A DNA stretch of 64,000 nt from Neobacillus massiliamazoniensis. GTDB taxonomy: Bacteria > Bacillota > Bacilli > Bacillales > Cytobacillaceae. The notes beneath the pieces are model-generated. The model did no database searches. It worked only from the letters and a program-made list of their open reading frames with translations, and was not told the origin of the DNA. A program made the translations under genes and the position numbers. Positions 1-11,176 of this stretch are shown here, in pieces. How positions within the stretch are numbered: the first letter of the stretch is position 1; every line of letters starts with the position of its first letter. Location: the NCBI RefSeq assembly GCF_001048695.1, contig NZ_CVRB01000005.1, positions 1 through 64,000 on the forward strand, read 5' to 3'.

Positions 1-2345
<2,345 letters not shown>

Positions 2346-2420
2346 TTGATTTAGCTCGAATTTTACGTTGGCTCGTGTTCTCTATTAATAATAGAAGAAA
2401 CACGATAATTATTGTTTGTT

Positions 2421-2454
2421 GACGTTTTTGTTTGTTTAGTTTTCAAAGAACAAT
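2421..2454 (-). promoter_or_regulatory. rrn leader boxA-like antitermination region
   Basis: Minus strand TGTTCTTTGAAAACTAAAC lies between the promoters and 16S and matches the conserved rrn leader block of Bacillus. Confidence 0.55.
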
Positions 2455-2481
2455 ATCACTTATAAAAAGTGACAGGAATAT

Positions 2482-2510
2482 ATTTTATCACATTCCTCAG
2501 ATTCTAACAA
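2482..2510 (-). promoter_or_regulatory. rrn promoter P3
   Basis: Minus strand TTGTTA (2505-2510), a 17-bp spacer and TAAAAT (2482-2487). It is the promoter nearest to 16S in a tandem series of three. Confidence 0.7.
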
Positions 2511-2568
2511 TCATAATTTTTTCCAATTACAATTGGCTTTCGCGCTCTTTTTTTAGAGCAACTTTTAC

Positions 2569-2597
2569 ATAATATCACATTGTTCACATTAAAGCAA
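2569..2597 (-). promoter_or_regulatory. rrn promoter P2
   Basis: Minus strand TTGCTT (2592-2597), a 17-bp spacer and TATTAT (2569-2574). Confidence 0.7.
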
Positions 2598-2653
2598 GAG
2601 AAAGTTTTCTTCCAATTGTTTGCTTATCCACTCTTTTAAAGAGCAACTTTATT

Positions 2654-2682
2654 ATTTTAACACCTGCGGTGTTCATTTGCAA
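2654..2682 (-). promoter_or_regulatory. rrn promoter P1
   Basis: Minus strand TTGCAA (2677-2682), a 17-bp spacer and TAAAAT (2654-2659). It is the most upstream of the three rrn promoters. Confidence 0.7.
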
Positions 2683-3012
2683 CAGATTTTTTTATTCTAC
2701 AATAATCATTTGTACATCTTTCACATCGTTTTCCGATTTGAATTTAATCGCTCCACCCATCATTGATCCATTAACGGGTTACCGTCAGGAAAATGCGGAT
2801 TTACAACGTTAAGCGTACAATGTCAAATACTTTTTTCAAGTTTTAAGGCAACTCAAATTTCCGTTTATACAACTATCCATGCTCTGCCCCTACCGCTGAT
2901 TTTCACTTCTTTCCCCTGTATATCCAGGATTTTTAGACTGTAAATGTCTAATGGCTCTCAGGTCAGTATCCTGGGCATAATACAGGTTATATACATTTGA
3001 GAGAGGGATAGT
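2683..3012. other. stretch with no recognised gene
   Basis: This lies upstream of the rrn promoters. I see no convincing ORF or RNA gene. It forms the border between the rRNA operon and the accessory region. Confidence 0.5.
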
Positions 3013-3195
3013 ATGAGGCTAAGAAATGGAGATTTTTATACAAATGTTTTTACCAATAAGTTATATAGGTTAAATGAAGATAAAGATAGCAACTGGTACT
3101 TGAGTTCGCGTGATGAAGAAGGTTATCATGAAACAGAAAAGATATCAGGGCGTGATATGATTAGATTGGTAGAAGGTAGGTATAAAAAAAAATAA
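3013..3195 (+). CDS. small hypothetical protein (60 aa)
   Basis: A charged soluble 60-residue protein with no family that I recognise. An AGAGGGA ribosome site lies 4-5 bases before the ATG. There is no signal peptide or membrane segment, and the C-terminus is lysine-rich (KKK). It is the first gene after the rRNA operon and reads away from it. Confidence 0.5.
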   Translation: MRLRNGDFYTNVFTNKLYRLNEDKDSNWYLSSRDEEGYHETEKISGRDMIRLVEGRYKKK

Positions 3196-3333
3196 AAAAG
3201 CTACCCTATTCCTGTCATAGTACCAGTAATCAGATTTTTTTAGTGGAAAGTAGATAAAACATGAAACAATATAAGATGTTCCAAGGAAAAAATCGCCTTT
3301 ATGTCGAATATAGTAGATAAAGGGGATTATCCA

Positions 3334-3543
3334 ATGAATAAAGTTGAGTTATTAAAAAAATTACTAAATAGTAGTCGAGGTAATTTGTTTTCAATAGAGA
3401 TTCCTACTACAAAAGAAAATGAAAATAAGATTCAAGAATTGGTTAAAGTATTAGAAACAGAAAAAAGAATTAAATTAAGAGAATATGTACAGAGAGAATA
3501 CTCAGTTTACTTACATGGAATAATTAAGTATGCATCCGAATAA
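3334..3543 (+). CDS. small hypothetical protein (69 aa)
   Basis: An ATG at 3334 is chosen because AAAGGGG precedes it at proper distance; the upstream ATG at 3301 has no ribosome site. The protein is short, helical and lysine/glutamate-rich, and I do not recognise a family. Its stop codon lies inside the stem of the terminator that follows. Confidence 0.55.
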   Translation: MNKVELLKKLLNSSRGNLFSIEIPTTKENENKIQELVKVLETEKRIKLREYVQREYSVYLHGIIKYASE

Positions 3544-3556
3544 TCGGATGCTTTTT
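3531..3556 (+). terminator. rho-independent terminator
   Basis: GCATCCGA / TCGGATGC stem with a short loop, followed by TTTTT. It ends the 69-aa gene. Confidence 0.85.
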
Positions 3557-3685
3557 AATGGAGTGATTCACCATGGGGTTCTTCAAGTTATACAGTAAGC
3601 CAAGATGGGCATAGAATTTTTATGAGATTTTAGAAATTGTGAACCTTCATAACCCATAGAGCCAATAAGTCCTTTGGTCATCTAT

Positions 3686-3795
3686 TTTCTTAAATTAACC
3701 CGCTTCGTTAGTCGAATAAGCAAAAGGATCGCCGCAACAATGCCCGTTGTTCAACTCTTGCACCCTTTAGTTTAAGTGTAATTGTTCACAAACTT
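3686..3795 (-). repeat. hairpin module (standard type)
   Basis: First site TTAAATTAACCCGCTTCG-TTAGTCGAATAAG, then a degenerate GGATCGCCGC stem, then TTCAACTCTTGCACCC-TTTAGTTTAAGTG running into TTCACAAA. The gene to its right ends inside this last motif. Confidence 0.7.
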
Positions 3796-4188
3796 GTTAA
3801 TTAAATAGTTACAGCTATTTTTTTCAATCGCCATACGCAAGTTCGAGATAACTCCAAGAAGCAATACTAACGAACAAACCATTTTTTCAAAAGGTGTTCC
3901 AAACAATTGTTGTATAAATCCAAAAGACCAAAGTACAACAATAAACCAACATATAACGGTTATTCCTCTTTTGTATTTATATAGTTTAATTCTACCAACA
4001 ATCAACGTAAAAACTACTCCAATAATAGAAATAACGATATTTATAACAGATATTGGTAGCTGTTCAGCGAATGATTCAGACCTTCCACCATTAACCCATG
4101 TAAATGGAATACTTTTGCTTATAATAAGAAAGTGGATTAAGATAGTCAAAGAGTAAAAAATAATTCCCATAAATACAGCAGTTTTCAT
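3772..4188 (-). CDS. hypothetical integral membrane protein (138 aa)
   Basis: Four hydrophobic helices are visible: roughly residues 3-25, 47-67, 75-97 and 103-122. Between helices 1 and 2 is a polar stretch with FTWVNGGRSESF. I do not recognise the family. The stop codon lies a few bases inside the adjacent hairpin module, so the gene abuts the repeat directly. No operon partner is present. Confidence 0.6.
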   Translation of the reverse strand: MKTAVFMGIIFYSLTILIHFLIISKSIPFTWVNGGRSESFAEQLPISVINIVISIIGVVFTLIVGRIKLYKYKRGITVICWFIVVLWSFGFIQQLFGTPFEKMVCSLVLLLGVISNLRMAIEKNSCNYLINKFVNNYT

Positions 4189-4375
4189 ATTAATTTTCCT
4201 GAGTTTTTCTAAAATAAAATCACCTCATTTTTCTTCCTGTTTTAATTTTATTTAATCCAGTAATATACTATTCCTATATCTCTTACCATCTGACAGGTAA
4301 CTGAAAGTAAGTTTTCGAAGAGTTATCAAAAATCACCATTATTCTTAAACAGAGCAAATAACATCGGCTAGGTAT

Positions 4376-4520
4376 TCTTGTTGAACTAAACTGCCCTTTT
4401 CTGACATAACTTACAAATTCAAGATGCCCCTTTTAATTTCCTTCCTCACTCTACAATCTGCCCTTAATATAAAGAAAGAGCGTAATTCTTGCTGCAGAAT
4501 TGCGCCCTTTAATGGAATAG
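4376..4520 (-). repeat. hairpin modules, including a GCGCAATTCT-type terminator
   Basis: A right-end motif (GTTGAACTAAACTGCCC) is followed at 4451-4520 by CTACAATCTGCCC, a strong stem (GCGTAATTCT / AGAATTGCGC with loop TGCTGC) and CCTTTAATGGAATAG. Read on the minus strand, the stem is followed by TCTTTCTTT, a terminator. Confidence 0.7.
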
Positions 4521-4661
4521 CTAAAATAGGATCTCAATCCTAAAATCACCTAATTTATAATATAATCGCAGGAAAGAACAGCAAAAATTTTGAGTGGATC
4601 TATGCAAACATAAGAAAAGGAGCTTTATATCTAGGCTCCTCATTTGATTCTTCACTTGTTC

Positions 4662-4919
4662 TCAAGATATATTTTTACGATGGCGAATTTTGTAAATTAT
4701 CATAGCAACTAGATTAGAAGGCAGAGTCAAGAAACTTCCTTGAACACTATAATGTAATTCTTGTTCCTCAAATGACATGCGATCATATAGATCATTTTGC
4801 GATAATTTGGCTTTTTCACGTCTTTCTTTCATTTCAGAAATGTAGGAGTATTGAACCGGAATCATGATTAGAAAAAAAAGAACTAAAACTGAAACAATAA
4901 CGATTGTAACTAAGTCCAT
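4662..4919 (-). CDS. small membrane protein, unknown (85 aa)
   Basis: One N-terminal membrane helix (about residues 3-24), then a basic charged segment (EMKERREKAKLSQ) and an amphipathic C-terminus. AAAGGAGGGAACAAAT precedes the ATG. I recognise no family. It stands alone between hairpin modules. Confidence 0.6.
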   Translation of the reverse strand: MDLVTIVIVSVLVLFFLIMIPVQYSYISEMKERREKAKLSQNDLYDRMSFEEQELHYSVQGSFLTLPSNLVAMIIYKIRHRKNIS

Positions 4920-5120
4920 ATTTGTTCCCTCCTTTAATAATGCTTGTTAATAATATTTACGATTTACAGACGGTTAAATTTCTAACTTTTTAATAAAATT
5001 ATATTAATAACCCGCCCTATCACCGTGAATCTCCATTTACCTAATTATACCATATTTAGAGGAAAGTGGGGTGACACTCTTTACCACTTAACATTATTTT
5101 TTACTTGAAGAGGAAAAAGG

Positions 5121-5165
5121 TGACCTTCGTTATTGAAGAATTGCGCCCGATAGTTGAATAGCAAG
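5121..5165. repeat. hairpin module fragment
   Basis: CCTTCGTTATTGAAGAATTG, then CGCCCGATAGTTGAATAGC. This is the right half of a GCGCAATTCT-type unit without its left half. Confidence 0.55.
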
Positions 5166-5227
5166 GATAAGCAAATTTATTTTCGTAAATGGGTAAAATA
5201 AGAAAAAACCTATAAGCGAGGTTCTCT

Positions 5228-5623
5228 ATGAAAAAAAGCCTTGTAATATTAATCGCTTTCCTGACTCTTTTCTCTTATTCTCCCGTCCAAGCCGAAACCG
5301 TAACAAAAAATGATATACAGTTGCGTGATGACTTGATTTTCATTATGCTTTATCCCTCAATTCAACAGGAATTAAAGAAACAATATGGCGAAATTAAACA
5401 AAATTATTGGGGTAAAATAACCCAAATTAAGAAGCTGCCAATAGGCACTTACTTATTTAATGTCACAGTGCAGGTAACAACATTTGAAGGTGCTCACAGC
5501 CCTCCCAATGATTTAGTGACAATCACTTTTAGTAATGAAAAAACCATAGAGTGGCAGGCTATTGATTTCAAAAGAAGAAGGTTAAAGCCGAATGAAATAA
5601 CTAAATGCAGACATTCTTTGTAA
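5228..5623 (+). CDS. secreted DUF3888-type protein
   Basis: 131 aa with a typical signal peptide (KK, hydrophobic 4-17, cleavage near VQA-E at 22-23). The mature part begins with LRDDLIFIMLYPSIQQEL, the pattern of Bacillus DUF3888 proteins, which are exported proteins of unknown role. There is no lipobox, so the product is secreted or wall-retained. It is a plus-strand gene among minus-strand neighbours and stands alone. Confidence 0.7.
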   Translation: MKKSLVILIAFLTLFSYSPVQAETVTKNDIQLRDDLIFIMLYPSIQQELKKQYGEIKQNYWGKITQIKKLPIGTYLFNVTVQVTTFEGAHSPPNDLVTITFSNEKTIEWQAIDFKRRRLKPNEITKCRHSL

Positions 5624-5650
5624 AAGAGTGTCTTTTTACTTGGGTTATAT

Positions 5651-5727
5651 TCTTCAACTAAATGGCCCTTTACATAAAGAAAGAGCACAATTCATTCTGC
5701 AGAATTGCGCCCGATTATGGAAGAAGC
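5651..5727 (-). repeat. hairpin module, GCGCAATTCT type
   Basis: TTCAACTAAATGGCCC, TTTACATAAAGAAAGAGC, a stem of CACAATTCA / AGAATTGCGC, then CCGATTATGGAAGAAG. On the minus strand it reads as a terminator with a TCTTTCTTT tail. Confidence 0.7.
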
Positions 5728-5792
5728 GAAAATTACTTTCGAGTATTTCCTAATGATTTAAATGTATTTTTTCTTTGGAATGTGCAATATTA

Positions 5793-6362
5793 TTAATTCC
5801 TATTCAAATGATAGATTAGTTGCACAACGCCCGACGAGAACGTTCTTGTATTAACCATTTTTAAATTAAATCTCTGGTTTATATCAATAAACAACGGTTT
5901 TCCTTCTCCCAAAATAACAGGGTGAACAGATAATCTAAATTCATCAACAAGCCCTAAATTGATAAAAGTTGTTATAAGATTGCTTCCACCATATAGCCAG
6001 ATATCTTTACCAGACTTATTCTTTAATTTATTTACTTCTTCAAGAATATTATCATTTATGAATACTGCTTTATTATCTGTCCGTCTTTGCGTTTTGGAAA
6101 ACACGTATTTTTCTTTACTATGAACTAATTCCCAAAATTCTTTTTCAGTATCAGTATCTTCAATTTCTGGAGTAAATTGGCCCCATAAATCGTAGCTTTT
6201 TCTTCCATATAAAATAGTATCAATTTGATTTAAGAAATTAATAAAACCCATCTCAGAGTCCATGATACACCAGTCAACTTCCCCATTTTTTCCCTCAATA
6301 AACCCATCTAAAGTTACTGCTAAATCTAAAATTATTCTTCTTGGTCCTACGTTTTGGGACAT
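5793..6362 (-). CDS. dihydrofolate-reductase-fold protein (RibD C-terminal domain family, YyaP-like)
   Basis: 189 aa. The start of the domain (RRIILDLAVTLDGFIEG), the ILYGRKSYDLW motif and the DIWLYGGSNLITTFINLGLVDEFRLSVHPVILGEGKPLF block (shown here as separate known blocks of the family) identify the RibD_C/DHFR fold. Members are NAD(P)H-dependent reductases of mostly unknown substrate. GGGAGG lies 7 bases before the ATG. The gene is divergent from the WYL regulator at 6717, which may control it. Confidence 0.85.
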   Translation of the reverse strand: MSQNVGPRRIILDLAVTLDGFIEGKNGEVDWCIMDSEMGFINFLNQIDTILYGRKSYDLWGQFTPEIEDTDTEKEFWELVHSKEKYVFSKTQRRTDNKAVFINDNILEEVNKLKNKSGKDIWLYGGSNLITTFINLGLVDEFRLSVHPVILGEGKPLFIDINQRFNLKMVNTRTFSSGVVQLIYHLNRN

Positions 6363-6431
6363 AATTCTTCCTCCCTTTAATCAAATAGATATAGCCTTGG
6401 TGTAGTAATGTAACCAAATATTACTTTAATC

Positions 6432-6604
6432 ATTAGCGGACATTAAAACGAGAAAAAGTAATAGTGAACCTCCATTTTTTCTGCCGTGCCCCTACATACA
6501 AGGAGAAATTTTGACTTCATATCCATTTACCTAGATAGAGTATGTCCCCTAAGTAATATTAGTAGACATCGTAAATAAAAATTCATGCTTGTATGTCCGC
6601 TAAT
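6432..6604. repeat. 12-bp inverted repeats 149 bp apart in a divergent intergenic region
   Basis: ATTAGCGGACAT (6432-6443) and ATGTCCGCTAAT (6593-6604) are perfect inverted copies between the divergent reductase and WYL-regulator genes. They may be paired operators of the regulator or the ends of a small MITE-like insertion. Confidence 0.6.
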
Positions 6605-6716
6605 ACATATTGCTTAAATAAGTTACATTGCTACATATACACATAGTATAATACTTAATGATGACATCTATTGTCATAATTAAATATCATTAAAATAATC
6701 ATTTAGGTGGGTAGTT

Positions 6717-7703
6717 ATGCGCGCTGATAGGCTTATTTCCATTTTACTTCTGCTGCAACATAAAAGAAAATTGACAACAAGAGAATTAGCCAAGGACTTA
6801 GAGGTAACTGAACGTACCATTCATCGTGATATGGAAGCATTGAATGCAGCAGGTATTCCTGTTGTGGCTGAACGCGGTAAGGCAGGAGGGTGGAGATTAC
6901 TTAAACAATATCGAACAAATCTAACTGGTATGAAAGCCGATGAAATTAAGTCTTTGTTTATTTCACCGTCAATCCAGTTGCTCACAGACTTAGGTTTAAC
7001 AAAAGATTGGTATGAAGCACGACAGAAAATACTGGCTTCAATTCCAAGCTCCTTCCAAATAAATTCCGATGATATATGGAACCGAATCCATGTTGATACA
7101 AGTGCTTGGAGACAGTCAACTGAAAAAATGGAGTCATTCAAAATTTTGCAACAAGCCATTTGGGAAGATCGGAAATTACAATTGAATTATGAACGGGCAG
7201 ATGGGGAGTATGTTGAACGAGATGTTAACCCTTTGGGGTTGGTTGCTAAAGGCAGCACGTGGTATTTAATCGCGTTATCAAAAGATCAAATTCGAAATTA
7301 TCGAGCATCCAGAATCAAATCTGCTCTATTAATGAGTGAAACATTTACGCGACCAAATGACTTTAATTTAGCTCAATATTGGAATAGCTCAACACAAGAA
7401 TTTATTAAAAACCTACCAAGATATGAGGTAGATGTTGAAGTATCTCCTATTATCGTTCAAAGAATTAAGTTCACTGGACGTTTTGTACAAATATTAAAAA
7501 TTGAATCTCCCATAGAAAATGGATGGACTCCAATAAAGCTGTGTTTTGATACAGAACAAGAAGCCAAAGAGTATATTCTGGGTTTTGGGAATCAGATAAA
7601 AATCATAAGACCTAACACTTTAAAGCAAGTTATATTTGATATGGCAAGGGCTGTAATCGATTTTTATGATCAAGAGAATCAAATGGAAAATAAAATGTCC
7701 TGA
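6717..7703 (+). CDS. HTH and WYL-domain transcriptional regulator (YafY/DeoR-like)
   Basis: 328 aa. The N-terminal winged helix (residues 1-60, LTTRELAKDLEVTERTIHRD, then GGWRLL) is of the HTH_11 type. The middle has the WYL domain with NPLGLVAKGSTWYLIAL near 175-190, and there is a C-terminal WCX-like region. WYL proteins bind nucleotides or other small ligands and control defence and stress genes. GGTGG precedes the ATG. Divergent from the reductase gene, with the paired inverted repeats in between. Confidence 0.88.
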   Translation: MRADRLISILLLLQHKRKLTTRELAKDLEVTERTIHRDMEALNAAGIPVVAERGKAGGWRLLKQYRTNLTGMKADEIKSLFISPSIQLLTDLGLTKDWYEARQKILASIPSSFQINSDDIWNRIHVDTSAWRQSTEKMESFKILQQAIWEDRKLQLNYERADGEYVERDVNPLGLVAKGSTWYLIALSKDQIRNYRASRIKSALLMSETFTRPNDFNLAQYWNSSTQEFIKNLPRYEVDVEVSPIIVQRIKFTGRFVQILKIESPIENGWTPIKLCFDTEQEAKEYILGFGNQIKIIRPNTLKQVIFDMARAVIDFYDQENQMENKMS

Positions 7704-7792
7704 AAGTAGAAAGACATTTTATTCTACTTTCCTTTTGTTAAAAAGCAAACTTATAAACACTTTTTATTCCACAAAATGGAACTAAAATGGAA

Positions 7793-7840
7793 AAAGCACT
7801 TTCCTTATTACAGGAAAGCGCCCTTTTACTGAATAAAGGA
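7793..7840 (-). terminator. hairpin-module terminator
   Basis: AAAGCACTTTCC / GGAAAGCGC stem, then CCTTTTACTGAATAAAGG, the left-end motif of the repeat family. On the minus strand the stem is followed by TTTTTCC and would terminate the MmcQ/YjbR gene. Confidence 0.6.
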
Positions 7841-7892
7841 TATGAAAATGGACTGCTGAATCAGCACATAGTATTTCAATTTGGCCTAATAA

Positions 7893-8252
7893 CTACTTTG
7901 CAATAATCTGTTTTTGGGCTTTTTTAGTTAATTTTTCAAAAACTAAATTATAAGAATGCAGAATTAGATTTTCTAATAAATCAAAGGGAAGATTTGAATC
8001 AATATAAACAGAGTTCCAATGTGTTTTATTCATATAATAGCCAGGGATAATACTTTTATAGGTTTCTCTTAACTCTTCGGAACGATTAGGTTCGCATTTT
8101 AAAGTAATAATAGGCTTCCCTTCAGAATCTCCGCCTAACATTGCAAACATCTTCCCACCAACATGATAACGATCTGCTTGCCAATCTACTTGGTAATCAT
8201 GTGTTGTACCAGGTAATGTCATACAAAATGATTGTAGTTTTTCTTTTTCCAT
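7893..8252 (-). CDS. MmcQ/YjbR family protein
   Basis: 119 aa. The start LPGTTHDYQVDWQADRYHVGGKMFAML and the central LKCEPNRSEELRE, then IIPGYYMNKTHWNSVYID, are the standard blocks of the CyaY-like YjbR fold. Members are small proteins of uncertain biochemistry, sometimes described as DNA-binding. The length is usual and AAGGAGC precedes the ATG. It is a single-gene unit between hairpin modules. Confidence 0.9.
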   Translation of the reverse strand: MEKEKLQSFCMTLPGTTHDYQVDWQADRYHVGGKMFAMLGGDSEGKPIITLKCEPNRSEELRETYKSIIPGYYMNKTHWNSVYIDSNLPFDLLENLILHSYNLVFEKLTKKAQKQIIAK

Positions 8253-8360
8253 TAAAAGTGCTCCTTTTTATAAAATGAACATTAACAAACCAAAGTTTAT
8301 TTTCAGTATCATTAAAACCATAATTACTAATTTCTATTTCCATTTCTAAAAATCCTTTTT

Positions 8361-8437
8361 ACTCCATAATCTGGCCCTTAACATAAAGAATGAGCGTAAT
8401 TCTTGCTACAGAATTGCGCCCGATCGTAATAGAATAA
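8361..8437 (-). repeat. hairpin module, GCGCAATTCT type
   Basis: CCATAATCTGGCCC, TTAACATAAAGAATGAGC, stem GTAATTCT / AGAATTGC, then GCCCGATCGTAATAGAATAAC. It is close in sequence to the modules at 4451, 5651 and 60532. Confidence 0.7.
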
Positions 8438-8562
8438 CTGAGTAGCTTCTATTAGCTGGTTTAATTGAACAAGGAAAAAGGCTTCGGAAGCAACCTGGCC
8501 TTAAACAATTGTACCCCGTAAGAGAAATAAGATTTTTCCTTTTGATTTAGATAAGGGGTGGA

Positions 8563-8987
8563 TTAATGGAGGAACTCATCGAGTTTAACAATGTAATCAA
8601 TTTCGTGAAGTTCCTTATTTACCTCCTGTATGTATTGTGTTACCGCTTCAACTAATACAGTTGTGGTAATGTATTTGTGTGCTTCAAACTCCTGCCAAAT
8701 TGAATAAATTCTCCAATAGTCATTACCTTCATAAAAGAAATTGAGTATTGTCTCATCATGGTCAATTGTGTCGTAGTCCATATTTTCTCTAAGAATTCTG
8801 CGAATCTTTTGCAACCATTCACCTAGTTGGATTCCTAACTAGCAAGATTGACATATGGGTCATGAAAAAACAATTTTTCATCTACAAAAATGTTTAAAGC
8901 ACCTTCTATAAAACCATTTTCGTAAGCAGTGTATCCTGGTCCATTAGGTACATTTTTATCTAAAACAAACGAGAATCTAACATTCAT
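8563..8987 (-). pseudogene. hypothetical protein gene split by a frameshift
   Basis: The reading frame from 8987 (SD GGAGAGTG) gives MNVRFSFVLDKNV through HDPYVNLAS and stops at 8835. The next frame continues with IQLGEWLQKIRRIL, through YDTIDHDE and YWRIYSIWQEFE, to 8563. The parts join at NLA / IQLGEW, so one frameshift near 8835-8840 has split a protein of about 140 aa. I do not know its function. The parts look conserved, so the damage may be recent. Confidence 0.65.
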
Positions 8988-9129
8988 AAAATCACTCTCC
9001 AAGGGAAATATTCTACACTGGGTCAACGATTCCCTCTTCTTCAAGTAACCTTCCCGTTAGTGCAATTAGAAAGCTGCTGTTGCTGGCAGCAGGATCTTAA
9101 ACTCTTGTACCGTTTGCTTAAGAAGAACA

Positions 9130-9747
9130 TTAATTAAAATACTTATCCAACCTCTTTTGAATTTCGGGGAGTAACATATACTGGTCGTGTTTTCTTCTTT
9201 CAATTTCTTTAATACCAAGTTCAAGAATTTCTTTTGCTTTTTCTTTTTGTCCTGAAATTAGGTAAAAATCAGATACTTTGTCATAAAAAACAATTATCTC
9301 TTGAGAAGCATATTCCGCCGCAATATTCCAATCGCTTATATGCGTATAATAGGGGATTCCAACATTTAATACATTATGTACAAATTCATTAAATTCGGCT
9401 ATATCAGATTCAGAATTAGTAAGTGTAAAATGTTGTTTGTAAACCTCCCTAGTCCATCCTGGAACATTATATTCTGACGCACATACAATTACATTATTTA
9501 CTGGCTTATTTCCCCATTGTTCTTTAAACCATTTTGAGTATTTTTTTGATGAGACATCCCAAATTGTCCAGAATTGGCAATAATCTTCCGCATTCCATTG
9601 ACTACGTGAAAAGCTAAAAGTTAGTTCAAAATCCCCTTTTGTTCGTGAAAATTTAGGTACACTTTTTGCATATCGGAAACCTAATTTTTGTAACTCAGCG
9701 ACTAATTGATTTTCTATATAATGGTTTAATAATTCTTTTGGTTTCAT
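9130..9747 (-). CDS. DUF4304-like protein
   Basis: 205 aa, soluble. The N-terminal half (LQKLGFRYAKSVPKFSRTKGDFELTFSFSRSQWNAED, in parts) resembles DUF4304 proteins, which are often found near polymorphic toxins and may be immunity proteins. The C-terminal half is helical (EKAKEILELGIKEIERR). AAAGGAG lies 7 bases before the ATG. It is a single gene between two hairpin modules. The role is inference. Confidence 0.6.
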   Translation of the reverse strand: MKPKELLNHYIENQLVAELQKLGFRYAKSVPKFSRTKGDFELTFSFSRSQWNAEDYCQFWTIWDVSSKKYSKWFKEQWGNKPVNNVIVCASEYNVPGWTREVYKQHFTLTNSESDIAEFNEFVHNVLNVGIPYYTHISDWNIAAEYASQEIIVFYDKVSDFYLISGQKEKAKEILELGIKEIERRKHDQYMLLPEIQKRLDKYFN

Positions 9748-9810
9748 AATGATACTCCTTTACATTATCACCCATTTCCTTACTAATTTCTCCAACTAAA
9801 AAGGAAATCC

Positions 9811-9920
9811 TTCTTCAACTGAACCTTTAGTTCAAAAAGAAAAAGCTGCCTCGACGACAGCTCCGATCATTAACTCTTGCACCCGTTAGCGTAAGAACAC
9901 AATATTACAAACTATTGTGA
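9811..9920 (-). repeat. hairpin module (standard type)
   Basis: CTTCAACTGAACCTTTAGTTC, then the AAAAAGCTGCC / GACAGCT terminator stem (on the minus strand AGCTGTC...GGCAGCTTTTTC), then TTAACTCTTGCACCCGTTAGCGTAAG. Confidence 0.8.
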
Positions 9921-9941
9921 ACTAAAGCTGTTTATTCATTA

Positions 9942-10349
9942 TTAATCTTCATCTTTATTTCTCTGTTCCGACCAATCCCAATAGGCATCATAAACCTCAT
10001 CGTGGAGAAATCCCTCGTTCTCTTCTTCTTCTTCATTAGGCTCGCTAAGTGTTAATCCAAGCCAAGTATCATAAAGCTCAACAACTTCTGGGTCAGTTAC
10101 AGCGTCCAATAAGGAAAAAGCATCGTGAAATGCCCCAAGAATAGTATCTCTAACTGTTTTTTCAATAGCTGATAAGGCTACATCATCAAATTTACATTTT
10201 TTTAAAGCAGCTACTTCTTCTTCGCTCAATTTAAACTCATCCCAAACAATATTATCTTCGGATGGGCTCACTAAATGATTTCGTATCTCTTCTGAACTAT
10301 TTTTAATTATCTCGTGTAGTTCAATTAAAAATATTTTTCTTGGGTCCAT
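9942..10349 (-). CDS. acidic hypothetical protein
   Basis: 135 aa starting MDPRKIFLIE. This ATG is chosen because GGAGTCGACA precedes it; a TTG four codons upstream overlaps its own ribosome site. The protein is strongly acidic, with EEEEENEG near 110 and a DED end, all-helical by appearance and probably cytosolic. Family not recognised. Acidic single-gene proteins of this size are common as toxin-immunity proteins, but nothing proves that here. Confidence 0.55.
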   Translation of the reverse strand: MDPRKIFLIELHEIIKNSSEEIRNHLVSPSEDNIVWDEFKLSEEEVAALKKCKFDDVALSAIEKTVRDTILGAFHDAFSLLDAVTDPEVVELYDTWLGLTLSEPNEEEEENEGFLHDEVYDAYWDWSEQRNKDED

Positions 10350-10417
10350 TGTCGACTCCAACCTCCGTTTGTTTAGAACTTTTTAAGTAATCTATTTCGT
10401 CATTGTATAACTATAAT

Positions 10418-10514
10418 TCTTCATTACAGGAATGCTGACCGATAGTCCAATAAGAAAAACTGCCGCAAACGACAGCTTTGAACTCCAACTCTTTCCTCTG
10501 GTAGTTGAATAAAG
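10418..10514 (-). repeat. hairpin module (standard type)
   Basis: TTACAGGAATGCTGACCGATAG, TCCAATAAG, AAACTGCCGCAAACGACAG stem, GAACTCCAACTCTTTCC, TGGTAGTTGAATAAAG. The next gene ends 6 bp after it. Confidence 0.7.
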
Positions 10515-10519
10515 TAAAA

Positions 10520-11137
10520 TTATTTATCTTTAAAAACCTTATCGATTTTTTCTCTATCGTAATCTAAAATCCAATCTTTGTATGTTATATAAATATTCTT
10601 GATACTTTCTATTTTTGATGCAATTAAATCACATCCCCTATCATCATAAATATGAAAAATAGCTCCTTTATTAAGATTAACAAAATATATAGGAGCCATA
10701 TTTGTATTAAAATATGCTTTTAATAATGATGATATTTTTAAGTCTTTTGATTTACATTTCATTGTATAACGTAAAGTACACCATTCATTATCTTCATCTT
10801 CTTCTAGATTCTGAAAGGGTAATTCATGAATTTGAATTCGATATTTATCATTTTTATCTTGGAGATATGAAGTGAAAAATTTAGTTTTATACTTGTTTTT
10901 AAATCTTTTTTTTATTAGGCGATCATCATATGAAACCAAATAAATTTCATCGTTTTTATCGTTTATAGATTTAAATAGCGTTAATGCCCTTTTATAGACA
11001 CGTTCCATATATTTAATATCATTTTCTTCTTTTGGATCTCCTAATTCAAAACGAATACCAATATTCCAATTATAAAATAAGGGTGGGCATATTGGTAAAT
11101 TAGGAAAATTCCTATCAAGATATTCATCTAATAGCAT
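10520..11137 (-). CDS. DUF3885 family protein, copy 1
   Basis: 205 aa. The family blocks are NFPNLPICPPLFYNWNIGIRFELGDP near the start, FHIYDDRGCDLIA near 160-175 and the terminal YKDWILDYDR. DUF3885 proteins are cytosolic, of unknown function, and occur repeatedly in accessory regions of Bacillus. Two paralogs are at 37587 and 52854. GGGAGGAAAAT precedes the ATG. It lies between hairpin modules. Confidence 0.85.
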   Translation of the reverse strand: MLLDEYLDRNFPNLPICPPLFYNWNIGIRFELGDPKEENDIKYMERVYKRALTLFKSINDKNDEIYLVSYDDRLIKKRFKNKYKTKFFTSYLQDKNDKYRIQIHELPFQNLEEDEDNEWCTLRYTMKCKSKDLKISSLLKAYFNTNMAPIYFVNLNKGAIFHIYDDRGCDLIASKIESIKNIYITYKDWILDYDREKIDKVFKDK

Positions 11138-11176
11138 ATTTTCCTCCCTTTATTTGTTCTCTAATTACGCCAACAG

